64,000 bases of DNA. Origin: Panacibacter ginsenosidivorans (GTDB taxonomy: Bacteria; Bacteroidota; Bacteroidia; Chitinophagales; Chitinophagaceae). The stretch spans positions 1,178,001 through 1,242,000 of the forward strand of contig NZ_CP042435.1 in NCBI RefSeq assembly GCF_007971225.1, in the 5' to 3' direction. The first letter of the stretch is position 1, and each line of letters opens with the position of its first letter. Of this stretch, positions 53,922 through 63,263 are shown piece after piece. Made by a program: the position numbers and the translations under genes. The notes below the pieces were generated by a model. That model was not told where the DNA came from. It did no database searches and saw only the letters and a program-made list of their open reading frames with translations.

Positions 53922-54794
53922 ATGAACGAAACAAAAGAAATATCAGCCTTATTTACATTGATCGATGATCCTGATGAAGAGGTATTTTCTAACGTATCGG
54001 AAAGAATAGTACATTATGGTACAGGTATCATTCCTAATCTGGAAAATCTTTGGGAAACCACGCCCAGCAATGATATCCAAAGCCGGATAGAAATGCTGAT
54101 ACACAGGTTGCACTATACAGATCTTACCAACGATCTTACAGAATGGCGGGATAGCGCCTATCATGATCTTTTGTTTGGCGCTTTGCTTGTAGCTAAATTT
54201 CAATACCCTGAATTACATACAACTCCGGTAATACAGGAAATAGAAAAGATCCGACGCAATGTATGGCTGGAATTAAACAGTTTCCTCACATCTTTAGAGC
54301 AGGCAAACGTAGTTAGTAACATCTTGTATAATTACTATAAACTAAAGGGAACTGAGATCGCTTATCTTAACCCTGATGATTTTTTTCTGCACAAAGTATT
54401 ACAATGTAAAAAGGGCAACGCTATTTCTAATGGCATTTTATACCTTGTATTGGCAGAGCTGCTTGATATCCCTGTTAAGGCTATTAATATACCCCGCCAG
54501 TTTGTACTGGCTTTTTTTAATAATGATACCGACCCGTTGAATATCACTGATAATCCACAAAGTAAGATCATTTTTTATGTTGATGCCACTACCGGCCATC
54601 CATTTACGCACAAAGATGTGGAACAATATTTTAAAAGAATATCTGTGCCACCCGTTGCGTCTTATTTTAAACCGCTTTCAAAAAAAAGAATTATACAAAT
54701 ACTGATTGAGGAATTAGCGAAATGCTTTGACACCAGTGATTTGAGCTATAAAAAAAATGAATTAAAACAATTAGCAGACCTGCTTGATAATTGA
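53922..54794 (+). CDS. SirB1/transglutaminase-core-like protein
   Basis: A 290-residue cytoplasmic protein; ATG 53922 is chosen over an upstream TTG. Residues 1-65 look like a HEAT-type helical repeat (ISALFTLIDDPDEEVFSNVSERIV). The central part matches SirB1-like proteins: LNSFLTSLEQANVVSNILYNYYKLKGT, HKVLQCKKGNAISNGILYLVLAELLDIPVKAINIPRQFVLAF. The position where the family usually has PGHF reads PRQF, so the transglutaminase-like His is missing. Probably non-catalytic. Role unknown. Confidence 0.75.
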   Translation: MNETKEISALFTLIDDPDEEVFSNVSERIVHYGTGIIPNLENLWETTPSNDIQSRIEMLIHRLHYTDLTNDLTEWRDSAYHDLLFGALLVAKFQYPELHTTPVIQEIEKIRRNVWLELNSFLTSLEQANVVSNILYNYYKLKGTEIAYLNPDDFFLHKVLQCKKGNAISNGILYLVLAELLDIPVKAINIPRQFVLAFFNNDTDPLNITDNPQSKIIFYVDATTGHPFTHKDVEQYFKRISVPPVASYFKPLSKKRIIQILIEELAKCFDTSDLSYKKNELKQLADLLDN

Positions 54795-54798
54795 TGCA

Positions 54799-54872
54799 TA
54801 AAGTTTTGAACGTACAAGTGTGCGACGCAACGGAAGTTTCATTTATGTACAAGTGTTTGGTTCATAAATTTA
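54799..54872 (+). repeat. Dispersed repeat copy 29, core form A
   Basis: Head AAAGTTTTGAACGTACAAG begins 4 bp after the SirB1-like stop; core form A; tail has a second GTACAAGTGT and ends TTGGTTCATAAATTT. Confidence 0.85.
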
Positions 54873-54924
54873 TTACTCCTGACTAACTGTAAGCAGCCTG
54901 CTGTTTCCTGCAATCAAAAAGATT

Positions 54925-54932
54925 TACCTTGC
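54925..54932 (+). promoter_or_regulatory. Candidate -7 box TACCTTGC for surE
   Basis: A near match to TAnnTTTG that ends 4 bp before the surE ATG, so the transcript would be close to leaderless. Downstream of the repeat in this spacer. Tentative. Confidence 0.25.
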
Positions 54933-54936
54933 ATAT

Positions 54937-55725
54937 ATGGCAAAAGCAAAAAAGAAAGACGAACCAATAATACTGATCACAAACGACGATGGAATTTCAT
55001 CGCCAGGCATCAGGGCATTGGTTGAGAGTGTAACTGGTCTAGGTAAAATTGTGGTAGTAGCACCTGATAAGCCACAAAGCGGTATGGGTCATGCAATTAC
55101 TATTGGTCATCCGCTACGTATGCACCCGGTTCATTTATTTGAAGGAATAGATGCATATCAATGTTCAGGTACGCCTGTTGATTGTGTAAAACTTGCAGTT
55201 GATAAAGTGCTCCATCGTAAACCTGATATTTGTCTCAGCGGTGTAAACCATGGCCCCAATCACAGCATCAATGTTATTTATTCGGGAACTATGAGTGCCG
55301 CATTGGAAGCTTCTATAGAAAGCATTCCAAGCGTTGGTTTCAGTTTACTTGATTATAGTATTGAAGCAGACTTCACCGGATCAAAAAAATATGCTAGATT
55401 ATTGGTTGAGCATTTACTAAATAAAGCTTACGACAAACATCTTTGCCTTAATGTAAACATTCCTGCTGTGCCGGAAAGTCTTTTGAAAGGTTTAAAAGTT
55501 TGCAAACAGGCTTATGCTAAATATGAAGAAGAATTTGATGAACGTCATGATCCGCACGGAAAGAAATATTACTGGCTAACTGGTGACTTTATAAATTTTG
55601 ATAAAGGAAAAGATACCGATGTATGGGCACTTAAAAATAATTATATAAGTGTTGTGCCCGTACAGTTCGATCTTACACATTATGTATTGAAAGAAAAATT
55701 GGAAAAATATTTAATTATAAAATAA
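54937..55725 (+). CDS. surE: 5'/3'-nucleotidase SurE
   Basis: Metal-dependent nucleoside-monophosphate phosphatase. ILITNDDGISSPGIRALVESV (metal Asp17-Asp18), VVAPDKPQSGMGHAIT, CSGTPVDCVKLAVDKVL and LSGVNHGPNHSINVIYSGTMSAALEAS are diagnostic. Length 262. The next small membrane-protein gene begins 1 bp after the stop. In many Bacteroidota lpxB follows nearby; it does not here. Confidence 0.96.
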   Translation: MAKAKKKDEPIILITNDDGISSPGIRALVESVTGLGKIVVVAPDKPQSGMGHAITIGHPLRMHPVHLFEGIDAYQCSGTPVDCVKLAVDKVLHRKPDICLSGVNHGPNHSINVIYSGTMSAALEASIESIPSVGFSLLDYSIEADFTGSKKYARLLVEHLLNKAYDKHLCLNVNIPAVPESLLKGLKVCKQAYAKYEEEFDERHDPHGKKYYWLTGDFINFDKGKDTDVWALKNNYISVVPVQFDLTHYVLKEKLEKYLIIK

Positions 55726-55726
55726 G

Positions 55727-56017
55727 TTGAAAAAAGATAGTTTGCCCATTGGCATAGTTATAGGGTTGCTGGCTCCTTTTGTAGGTATAATTATATTTTA
55801 TTTCTGGAAAGCAAGTTCCGCCAAATTCTTTGACTTTTTAAATGTAGTCATACACACCAGTTCATTACTTACGGCCATGATAAGTTTTGCTTTACTTGCA
55901 AATGCTGCCGCTTTTACAATAGCATTAAATACAAAACACGATCGAACGGCCAAAGGCATATTCGCAGTCACATTGCTATTAGCTGTCCCTGCTATAATTT
56001 ATAAGTTATTTTTTTAG
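55727..56017 (+). CDS. Small membrane protein of unknown function
   Basis: A 96-residue protein with three hydrophobic helices (PIGIVIGLLAPFVGIIIFYFW, LLTAMISFALLANAAAFTIAL, GIFAVTLLLAVPAIIYKLFF) and KHDR between the last two. The start is TTG at 55727, one base after the surE stop; no better start exists. The tight spacing supports cotranscription with surE. No family recognised. Confidence 0.7.
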   Translation: MKKDSLPIGIVIGLLAPFVGIIIFYFWKASSAKFFDFLNVVIHTSSLLTAMISFALLANAAAFTIALNTKHDRTAKGIFAVTLLLAVPAIIYKLFF

Positions 56018-56061
56018 ATTATTAGAAAAGTTGATATTAGTGCCTAATTGAACTTATTAGT

Positions 56062-56120
56062 CTTTTGTACCCGACATCTGTATTTCATAGCATCACTTGT
56101 TGCGTCGCACTCTTCATCTG
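56062..56120 (-). repeat. Dispersed repeat copy 30, core form A, degenerate head
   Basis: Plus strand TTTTGTACCCGAC...TTTCATAGCATCAC, core TTGCGTCGCACTCTTCAT; head GTAC lost. Confidence 0.8.
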
Positions 56121-56169
56121 TAATATCTTTTTGAAACAATACGTTTGCAAAGTTTTTGGCTAAAATAAA

Positions 56170-56196
56170 AAAAGCTCCATTTTGGGGGAGCCTTTA
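56170..56196 (+). terminator. Hairpin terminator after the surE unit
   Basis: AAAGCTCC / GGAGCCTTT-type hairpin with an 8-nt loop, 152 bp past the small membrane protein stop and beyond the repeat copy. Confidence 0.65.
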
Positions 56197-56536
56197 ATTA
56201 GATAACTGACTTTCGGTTTTGGATATTGGATTTGGACACTGTAAAAATACAAATCATTTGATTCCATTGTGAAATTTATGAACAATAATATATCCTAAAG
56301 AGACATTTTAAACCCGTAATGGATATTTAAGGAAATCATATTGATTTTTAATGAGTCGATTGAAATTATTGGTTTATGTACATATAATCGTATTACTAAA
56401 ACATGGTAAATTTTATTACGCTTCTTATTTTATCAGCAAATCCTTACTTTCGTTGCCAAATGAGTAGTACAACTCATCTAACAATTCGCCTGCCTTTCTG
56501 AAGATTTTTTAACGGAATGATTTTTATTTTGATACA

Positions 56537-57520
56537 ATGTCAAAAACAGTAACCAAAATCGGGGTATTGACCTCAGGAGGCGATTCGCCGGGAATGAATG
56601 CTGCTATCAGGGCGGCAGTAAGAACTGCGCTTTATTATGGCCTGGAAGTATTTGGTATTTATCGGGGATACAATGGGATGATTGAAGATGAAATTGTACA
56701 AATGGACTCCCGGTCAGTAGCCAATATTATACAACGTGGAGGAACAATTCTTAAAACTGCCAGAAGCAAAGAATTCTATAATGAAGAAGGTCGTAAAAAA
56801 GCTTATGCCAACCTCGTTAAAAGAGGCATTGATGGGCTTGTAGTTATTGGTGGAAATGGAAGCTTTACAGGAGCTTATAAGTTAAGCCAGGAATTTGGTT
56901 TACCCTGTGTAGCTTTGCCTGGCACCATAGATAAAGACCTTTACGGAACAGATTTTACGATAGGTTTCGATACAGCAGTAAACACTGCTGTGCAGTGCAT
57001 AGATAAGATACGGGATACAGCCGATGCGCATGACCGACTTTTTATTGTAGAAGTGATGGGACGTCATGCGGGTTACATAGCATTACACAGTGGTATTGCT
57101 ACAGGTGCTGAAAATATTCTTATACCGGAAGAAGAGACTACAATCGAAGAAGTAATTGCTTCACTTTCTGAAAAAGAGAAACGTAAAAAATTAGTTAACC
57201 TTGTAGTGGTAGCTGAAGGTCATAGCTCTGGTGGAGCAAATGGCGTGGCTGAAATACTAAAAGCTAACCTGCCCAATCTGGATACAAGGGTTACTATTCT
57301 CGGGCATATTCAGAGAGGGGGTTCTCCAACTTGCTTAGACAGGTTGATTGCAAGCCGCATGGGCTATCATGCCGTAGAAAGCTTGCTGGAAGGAAGGCAT
57401 AATGTTATGGTAGGTATTTTAAATAACGCTATGCACTACACTCCTATTGAAATAGCCATCAGGGAAAAACAAAGATTAGGTGACGATTGGATGAAAATGG
57501 TTAAGATCCTTGCCAGTTAG
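56537..57520 (+). CDS. pfkA: 6-phosphofructokinase
   Basis: ATP-dependent phosphorylation of fructose-6-P. GVLTSGGDSPGMNAAIRA, YRGYNGMIE, LPGTIDKDLYGTDFTIGFDTAVNT (catalytic Asp), VEVMGRHAGYIALHSGIA and LGHIQRGGSPTCLDR are intact. The usual GGDGS reads GGNGS (Asp to Asn, about residue 104). Length 327 matches the short bacterial PfkA. pyk follows after 48 bp, so the two key glycolytic kinases are probably one operon. Confidence 0.96.
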   Translation: MSKTVTKIGVLTSGGDSPGMNAAIRAAVRTALYYGLEVFGIYRGYNGMIEDEIVQMDSRSVANIIQRGGTILKTARSKEFYNEEGRKKAYANLVKRGIDGLVVIGGNGSFTGAYKLSQEFGLPCVALPGTIDKDLYGTDFTIGFDTAVNTAVQCIDKIRDTADAHDRLFIVEVMGRHAGYIALHSGIATGAENILIPEEETTIEEVIASLSEKEKRKKLVNLVVVAEGHSSGGANGVAEILKANLPNLDTRVTILGHIQRGGSPTCLDRLIASRMGYHAVESLLEGRHNVMVGILNNAMHYTPIEIAIREKQRLGDDWMKMVKILAS

Positions 57521-57568
57521 TGGTAAGAAATTTTGTTATTTTTCAATTACTAAAACATTGCTTTAAGT

Positions 57569-59062
57569 ATGTCAGAAACTATAACCAAATACCTGCACAA
57601 AGACATGGATAAAGAAGCAGGTATACAGCATTCTTTTCACAGAACAAAGATTGTAGCAACGGTAGGACCTGCCTGCGACACCTATGATAAACTACTTGAA
57701 TTGGTAAAAGCAGGCGTAAATGTATTCCGTTTAAATTTTTCACACGGTACACATCAAGATAAAGCAAGGATCATTGAGTATATAAAACTCATGAACCAGA
57801 AAGAGCCTTATAATATTTCCATACTTGCAGACCTGCAGGGGCCAAAATTGCGGGTGGGTGATCTTGAAGGTGGTTCTCTTGAAATTGCAACAGGAGATAT
57901 TCTCACTTTTACTTCCAAAGAAAAAGTAGTAGGTACGAAAGAAAAAATTTATGTTTCTTACCCGGACTTGCATGCAGATGTAAAAGTCGGCGATAAGATT
58001 CTTATAGATGATGGGAAACTCGAAGTTGTTGTTATAGAAATAACAGAAGCTGGAGATGTAAAAGTAGCTGTTACTTATGGAGGAACACTTTTTCCAAAAA
58101 AAGGTGTAAACCTTCCTGATACAGAAATTTCTTTGCCTGCTATGACAGAAAAAGATGTTGTTGATCTTGCATTTATTATTACCCAGGAGGTAGACTGGAT
58201 AGCACTTTCCTTTGTACGTAAGGCAGAAGATATTATCGATCTTAAGAAAAGAATAGCTGAAGCAAACTGCTCCAGTAAAGTAATAGCCAAAATTGAAATG
58301 CCTTCCGCACTCAAAGATCTTCGCAATATCATCGTAGAATCAGATGGTATAATGGTGGCACGTGGCGATCTTGGGGTAGAACTACCTGTTGAAAAAGTAC
58401 CGGCAGCTCAACGCGATATTATCCGCAAATGTATTCACCGGGCAAAACCCGTGATCGTTGCCACACAGATGATGGAAAGTATGATCGACCGCGTTAAACC
58501 AAACCGTAGTGAGATCACCGACGTTGCAAATGCTGTGCTAGAAGGTGCTGACGCAGTAATGCTTAGTGGCGAAACTGCAACCGGCAAGCATCCCGCGCTT
58601 GTAGTAGAAACTATGCGCAAGATCATCCTGGAAGTTGAGAAAACAGAATACCGTTATAACCGCGAAGAAGATCTTGTGCCGCAAGCCAAATCACCGTCTT
58701 TTCTCAGCGATGCTATTTGCTACAATGCATGTAAGATTGCAAAAGATGTAAGCGCAGATGCGTTGGTTGGTATGACGCAGAGCGGTTACACCGGTTTTAT
58801 TCTCAGCAGTTATCGCCCAAAATCACCTCTGTATATTTTCACTAAAACAAGAACACTGGTAAACCAGTTGAGTTTAAGCTGGGGCGTACGAGCATTTTAT
58901 TATGACGAAGAAAATAGTCTTGATGATATCATCTTCGACCAGATAGACATTCTTAAAGAAAGAGGTTTTCTTAAAAAAGGAGATACGGTAATTAACACAG
59001 GCAGTACGCCGGTCGACCTGCATTTGCCGACCAACGTACTTAAAATAACGAAAGTTGAATAA
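57569..59062 (+). CDS. pyk: Pyruvate kinase
   Basis: Makes pyruvate and ATP from PEP. HRTKIVATVGPACDTYDKL, GVNVFRLNFSHGTH, ILADLQGPKLRVG, KVIAKIEMPSALKDL (catalytic Lys/Glu), IMVARGDLGVELP and PVIVATQMMESMI are clear. The C-terminal regulatory-type domain is present (LSDAICYNACKIAKDVSADALVGMTQSG). Length 497. Strong terminator immediately after. Confidence 0.97.
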   Translation: MSETITKYLHKDMDKEAGIQHSFHRTKIVATVGPACDTYDKLLELVKAGVNVFRLNFSHGTHQDKARIIEYIKLMNQKEPYNISILADLQGPKLRVGDLEGGSLEIATGDILTFTSKEKVVGTKEKIYVSYPDLHADVKVGDKILIDDGKLEVVVIEITEAGDVKVAVTYGGTLFPKKGVNLPDTEISLPAMTEKDVVDLAFIITQEVDWIALSFVRKAEDIIDLKKRIAEANCSSKVIAKIEMPSALKDLRNIIVESDGIMVARGDLGVELPVEKVPAAQRDIIRKCIHRAKPVIVATQMMESMIDRVKPNRSEITDVANAVLEGADAVMLSGETATGKHPALVVETMRKIILEVEKTEYRYNREEDLVPQAKSPSFLSDAICYNACKIAKDVSADALVGMTQSGYTGFILSSYRPKSPLYIFTKTRTLVNQLSLSWGVRAFYYDEENSLDDIIFDQIDILKERGFLKKGDTVINTGSTPVDLHLPTNVLKITKVE

Positions 59063-59096
59063 AAAAATCCCTCCGAAAAATCGGGGGGATTTTTTT
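59063..59096 (+). terminator. Rho-independent terminator after pyk
   Basis: AAAAATCCCTCCGA / TCGGGGGGATTTTT with a 4-nt loop and a T-run, directly after the pyk stop. Confidence 0.9.
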
Positions 59097-59120
59097 GTGT
59101 TGTTTATACACTAATGTTTT

Positions 59121-59182
59121 ATTTATTATGAGCCATGCTCCTGTATTTCATAGCATCAACTGTTGCGTCGCACTCTTGTACT
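59121..59182 (-). repeat. Dispersed repeat copy 31, core form A
   Basis: TTTATTATGAGCC, TTTCATAGCATCAACTGTTG, core GTTGCGTCGCACTCTTGTAC. Downstream of the pyk terminator. Confidence 0.85.
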
Positions 59183-59340
59183 GAAGTAGCGGTGGCATCT
59201 TTGCATAGCAAAGGTTTCATGATTTTACAAATACGCAAATATTGAAGAATTATTTACCAATAATCAGCATAGAAATATTACAGGCCTGTATTAGCTTTCC
59301 GGTTTAAACTTAATGAGAAAAGTTCAGCATACAACAGAAA

Positions 59341-59400
59341 GTAAAAGAGTGCGACGCAACGAATGCTTAATGCTTATACTTCAGCCTGGCTCAAAAAATT
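59341..59400 (+). repeat. Dispersed repeat copy 32, core form A
   Basis: GTAAAAGAGTGCGACGCAAC, GAATGCTTAATGC, tail AGCCTGGCTCAAAAAATT. Precedes the CocE/NonD gene. Confidence 0.85.
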
Positions 59401-59453
59401 CCTGCAATAACAAATTCAGATGGCATAATTTTAATGCTACTCAAATTATAAGT

Positions 59454-61334
59454 ATGAAAAGATTGCTTACCTGCCTTTTGGTAATTTCATTTTATTATGC
59501 ACATGCACAAAATGCTGACTCTGCCTGGATCGTAAATAATTATACAAAGAAAGAAGTGCAGATTCCTATGCGTGATGGCGTGAAATTGTTTACGTCTGTT
59601 TACATGCCTAAAGATGACGGTGAAAAGCATCCGATACTTATGACACGCACACCCTATTCATGTGCACCTTATGGGGAAAATAATTTCAGATCATTCTGGA
59701 ACAGCTATGTGAAAAATTATTTTAAAGAAAACTATGTTATTGTACTCCAGGATGTGCGTGGCCGCTGGATGAGTGAAGGAACATTTGAAGATGTCCGTCC
59801 GTTCAATGCAAACAAAAAAGGAAATGAAATTGATGAAGCAAGTGATACATATGATGCCATTGACTGGCTTGTAAAAAATATTCCAGACAACAATGGTAAT
59901 GTAGGAGTATTTGGCATTTCTTATCCCGGTTTTTATTCTACGATGGCTGCTGCATCAAATCATCCTGCCCTGAAAGCCGTTAGCCCGCAAGCCCCTGTAA
60001 CAAATTGGTTTATTGGAGATGATTTTCATCACAACGGAGTATTTTTTCAAATGGACGCTTTTGCATTCTACTCATCATTTGGCAAACCAAGACCAAAGCC
60101 TACAACTATTGGCCCTGATGGTTTTGATTACCCAACGCATGATAATTATAAATTTTATTTAGAAGCAGGTTCGCTTAAAAAACTGGAAAGCTACATGGGC
60201 GATAGCATTAAGTTTTGGAAAGACTTATATGCACATCCAAACTATGATGCATGGTGGCATGCACGTGATGCACGCAATGCAACAAAAAATTTGCAACCTG
60301 CCATGCTTTGGGTAGGCGGTTTATTTGATGCAGAAGATTGCTGGGGCGCATGGAACGCGTATAAAGCAGCAGAACAAAATAATCCCGGTAAAGCATTTAA
60401 TAAATTGGTGGAGGGGCCGTGGTATCATGGTCAGTGGGCAAGCAATGATGGCTCACATCTAGGCAACATACATTTTGATTCTAAGACCAATGAATATTTT
60501 CAGCAGAATATTGAGATACCTTTCTTTGATTATTTTCTGAAAGGCAAAGGCGATGTTTCGAAAATTGCAGAGGCAAATATTTTTATTACAGGTGCTAATG
60601 AATGGAAAACATTTGATCAATGGCCACCTGCAAATAAAGAAGATAAAGCAATGTATTTGCAAAGCGATGGCAAATTAGATTGGTCGAAACCCTCATCAAC
60701 AAAGGGCTCTACAACATATACAAGCGATCCTGCGCATCCTGTTCCATACACTGAAGATGTGCATTTCAACCGCACAAGAGAATACATGACAGATGATCAA
60801 CGCTTTGCTTCAAGGAGACCTGATGTATTAACTTTTCGAACAGATGTATTAACAGAAGATATGACTGTAACAGGAAATGTGATAGCCGATATCATGACCA
60901 GCATTTCAACAACAGATGCTGATTTCGTAGTAAAGATCATTGACGTTTTTCCTGATGATCTTTCTTATAATGATGTGGATATCTACGCAGATAATGATCC
61001 TGCGAAAACTTACCCGATGGGCGGCTATCAAATGCTCGTGAGAGGAGAAATTTTCCGCGGTCGCTTTAGAAAAAGTTATGAATCACCTTCAGCATTTACA
61101 CCTGGCAAAGTTGAAGAAGTAAAATATGAACTTCCATCCATTGCGCATACATTCAAAAAAGGTCACAGGCTGATGGTGCAAATTCAAAGTAGTTGGTTTC
61201 CTTTGGCTGATAGAAATCCGCAACAGTTCATTGATATTTATCATGCCGATCCAAAAGATTTCATAAAAAGTAATATCAGCATTTATCACAACAGTCAATA
61301 TGCATCAAAAATAATTTTACCTGTTCTAAAATAA
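59454..61334 (+). CDS. Secreted CocE/NonD-family hydrolase (X-Pro dipeptidyl-peptidase S15-like)
   Basis: An alpha/beta hydrolase of 626 residues. ATG 59454 gives a signal peptide (MKRLLTCLLVISFYYAHAQ); the longer open frame upstream only translates a repeat. VQIPMRDGVKLFTSVYMPKDDGEKHPILMTRTPYS, VLQDVRGRWMSEG, VGVFGISYPGFYSTMAAASNHPALKA (nucleophile Ser in GISYPG) and the C-terminal jelly-roll of CocE/NonD proteins are present. It acts on esters or peptides in the periplasm; the substrate is unknown. 8 bp upstream of a GH20 gene, so cotranscribed. Confidence 0.92.
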   Translation: MKRLLTCLLVISFYYAHAQNADSAWIVNNYTKKEVQIPMRDGVKLFTSVYMPKDDGEKHPILMTRTPYSCAPYGENNFRSFWNSYVKNYFKENYVIVLQDVRGRWMSEGTFEDVRPFNANKKGNEIDEASDTYDAIDWLVKNIPDNNGNVGVFGISYPGFYSTMAAASNHPALKAVSPQAPVTNWFIGDDFHHNGVFFQMDAFAFYSSFGKPRPKPTTIGPDGFDYPTHDNYKFYLEAGSLKKLESYMGDSIKFWKDLYAHPNYDAWWHARDARNATKNLQPAMLWVGGLFDAEDCWGAWNAYKAAEQNNPGKAFNKLVEGPWYHGQWASNDGSHLGNIHFDSKTNEYFQQNIEIPFFDYFLKGKGDVSKIAEANIFITGANEWKTFDQWPPANKEDKAMYLQSDGKLDWSKPSSTKGSTTYTSDPAHPVPYTEDVHFNRTREYMTDDQRFASRRPDVLTFRTDVLTEDMTVTGNVIADIMTSISTTDADFVVKIIDVFPDDLSYNDVDIYADNDPAKTYPMGGYQMLVRGEIFRGRFRKSYESPSAFTPGKVEEVKYELPSIAHTFKKGHRLMVQIQSSWFPLADRNPQQFIDIYHADPKDFIKSNISIYHNSQYASKIILPVLK

Positions 61335-61342
61335 ATTACAAT

Positions 61343-63001
61343 ATGAAACCATTACTGCTCTGCTTTTTTGTTTTTCTTACAGTTTCGTGTTTTGCACAGC
61401 AATCATTAAACATCATTCCTGCGCCGCAAAAGGTAGAAGTTGGGCAGGAAATATTTACACTTTCTGCTTCAACCAAAATTGTTTTGACACCAACTGAAGT
61501 TCAGAAAAGTGCAGCATTCTTCAATAAGTATCTTACGAAATATTACGACCTTAAATTACAATTCATTGTTCAGCCCGGATCGCAAAAAGAAAAAGATTGG
61601 AAGAATGCAATTGTGTTAGATTTTGACGAATCAGGTACTGGTATAAAAGGTGGTTATCAATTAACTGTTGACAAAGACAAAATTTATATTCATGGAAATG
61701 ATGAAGAAGGCGTATTCTATGGCATACAATCGTTGATCCAATTATTACCTGTAAAGAAAGAAAAGAAAAACACCTTACCGCTTCAACAGTGCTCAATCAT
61801 AGATGCACCGCGTTTTGCTTATCGCGGTATGATGCTCGATTGTGGCCGTCATTTTTTTTCTGTTGATTTTGTAAAACAATACATAGATTTTCTTGCGCTA
61901 CATAAGATGAACACTTTTCACTGGCATTTAACAGAAGACCAGGGTTGGCGCATTGAAATAAAAAAATATCCAAAACTTACTGAGATTGGAAGTTGCAGAA
62001 ACGGAACCATCATTGGTCATCATCCAGGTACAGGTAATGATAATAAAAAAGATTGCGGATTTTATACACAGGAGCAAATTAAAGACATTGTAAAATATGC
62101 TGCTGACCGCTACATCACCATCATTCCCGAAATTGAAATGCCTGGTCATGCATCTGCTGCAATTGCTGCATACCCGCAGCTGAGTTGCTTTCCGGATGAG
62201 AACACTCCGATTGCAAAAGGCGTAAAATGGGCTGGCGATTCAACAGGCAAACAGGTACAACAAAGCTGGGGCGTTTACAGAGATGTGTTTGCACCAACAG
62301 ATTATACCTTTCATTTTTTAGAAGATGTGCTTGATGAAGTGATGGAACTTTTCCCCTCAAAATATATTCACATTGGCGGCGATGAATGTCCAAAAGACAA
62401 CTGGAAGCGTTCTGAATTTTGCCAGAATCTCATCAAAGAAAAAGATCTGAAAGATGAACATGGTTTGCAGAGTTATTTTATTGGCACTATAGAAAAATAT
62501 TTGAACAGTAAAGGTCACAACATAATTGGCTGGGATGAAATTTTAGAAGGTGGTCTTGCGCCAAATGCAACGGTGATGAGCTGGCGCGGAGAAGCCGGTG
62601 GCATACAAGCTGCAAAGGAACATCACAACGTTATCATGACGCCTACAACTTATGTTTACTTCGATTATTCGCAAACAAAAAAAGAAGACAGTCTTACCAT
62701 TGGCGGATATCTACCACTTGAAACAGTGTACAACTACGAGCCTTTGCCAGTACAGCTTTCAGCCGATGAGCAACAGTATATAAAAGGTGTACAGGCAAAT
62801 TTGTGGACGGAATATGTAACCAAACCTGTAAAAGTTGAATACATGGTATTTCCACGAATGGATGCGTTATGCGAAGTTGCATGGAGCGATAAAAGCAAAA
62901 AGAATTGGACAGATTTTCAGCAACGTTTGCAAATGCAATACAAGCGCTACGATCTGTGGCATGTAAAGTATAATCCAAAAGGCATTAATAAAGGAGAATA
63001 A
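61343..63001 (+). CDS. Beta-N-acetylhexosaminidase, GH20, secreted
   Basis: Signal peptide (1-18, CFAQ), an N-terminal GH20b-like domain (about 20-150; SLNIIPAPQKVEVGQ, VFYGIQSLIQLLP), then the GH20 TIM barrel: APRFAYRGMMLDCGRHFFSVDFVKQYIDFLALHKMNTFHWHLTEDQGWRIEI, EIEMPGHASAA and YIHIGGDECPKDNW (catalytic Asp-Glu pair). Length 552. Releases terminal GlcNAc or GalNAc. The nagB gene downstream fits this role. A Gram-negative export signal only; no lipobox. Confidence 0.95.
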   Translation: MKPLLLCFFVFLTVSCFAQQSLNIIPAPQKVEVGQEIFTLSASTKIVLTPTEVQKSAAFFNKYLTKYYDLKLQFIVQPGSQKEKDWKNAIVLDFDESGTGIKGGYQLTVDKDKIYIHGNDEEGVFYGIQSLIQLLPVKKEKKNTLPLQQCSIIDAPRFAYRGMMLDCGRHFFSVDFVKQYIDFLALHKMNTFHWHLTEDQGWRIEIKKYPKLTEIGSCRNGTIIGHHPGTGNDNKKDCGFYTQEQIKDIVKYAADRYITIIPEIEMPGHASAAIAAYPQLSCFPDENTPIAKGVKWAGDSTGKQVQQSWGVYRDVFAPTDYTFHFLEDVLDEVMELFPSKYIHIGGDECPKDNWKRSEFCQNLIKEKDLKDEHGLQSYFIGTIEKYLNSKGHNIIGWDEILEGGLAPNATVMSWRGEAGGIQAAKEHHNVIMTPTTYVYFDYSQTKKEDSLTIGGYLPLETVYNYEPLPVQLSADEQQYIKGVQANLWTEYVTKPVKVEYMVFPRMDALCEVAWSDKSKKNWTDFQQRLQMQYKRYDLWHVKYNPKGINKGE

Positions 63002-63074
63002 AAAACCCTAAATCCACCTGAAGGGGACTTGCAAAGAACTTAAGGATTTAATTTGCGTTAATTGATTTTAAAAG

Positions 63075-63133
63075 AATATTATGAACTCAGGGATAGGATA
63101 AGAATGAGACTTTTATTGCGTCGCACTCTTGTG
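63075..63133 (-). repeat. Dispersed repeat copy 33, core form A
   Basis: AATATTATGAACTCAGG, core ATTGCGTCGCACTCTTGTGC. Downstream of the GH20 gene; head-to-head with copy 34. Confidence 0.85.
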
Positions 63134-63263
63134 CTATAACAATTCTATTCGATAATTAAAACACAGTTCTTAAAATAAAATCAAGACTTGTAATAATGTA
63201 TCGTGCTGAAAAAGATATAGAGATGATTTGGAATATGTAAGTTAATAAATGTCGCAGTGCACC

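Larger units (their letters stand above)
56018..56536. other. 519-bp spacer upstream of pfkA
   Basis: Contains repeat copy 56062-56120 and the terminator at 56170-56196. A TACTTTCG box near 56446 is a possible pfkA promoter. The rest is AT-rich with no gene. Confidence 0.55.
59097..59453. other. 357-bp spacer, pyk to CocE/NonD gene
   Basis: Two repeat copies head to head (31 and 32) about 180 bp apart; no gene is supported. Confidence 0.6.

Noticed and set aside
59313-59453. Longer start for the CocE/NonD gene
   Set aside because: The added 47 residues translate repeat copy 32, whereas the internal ATG gives a proper signal peptide.
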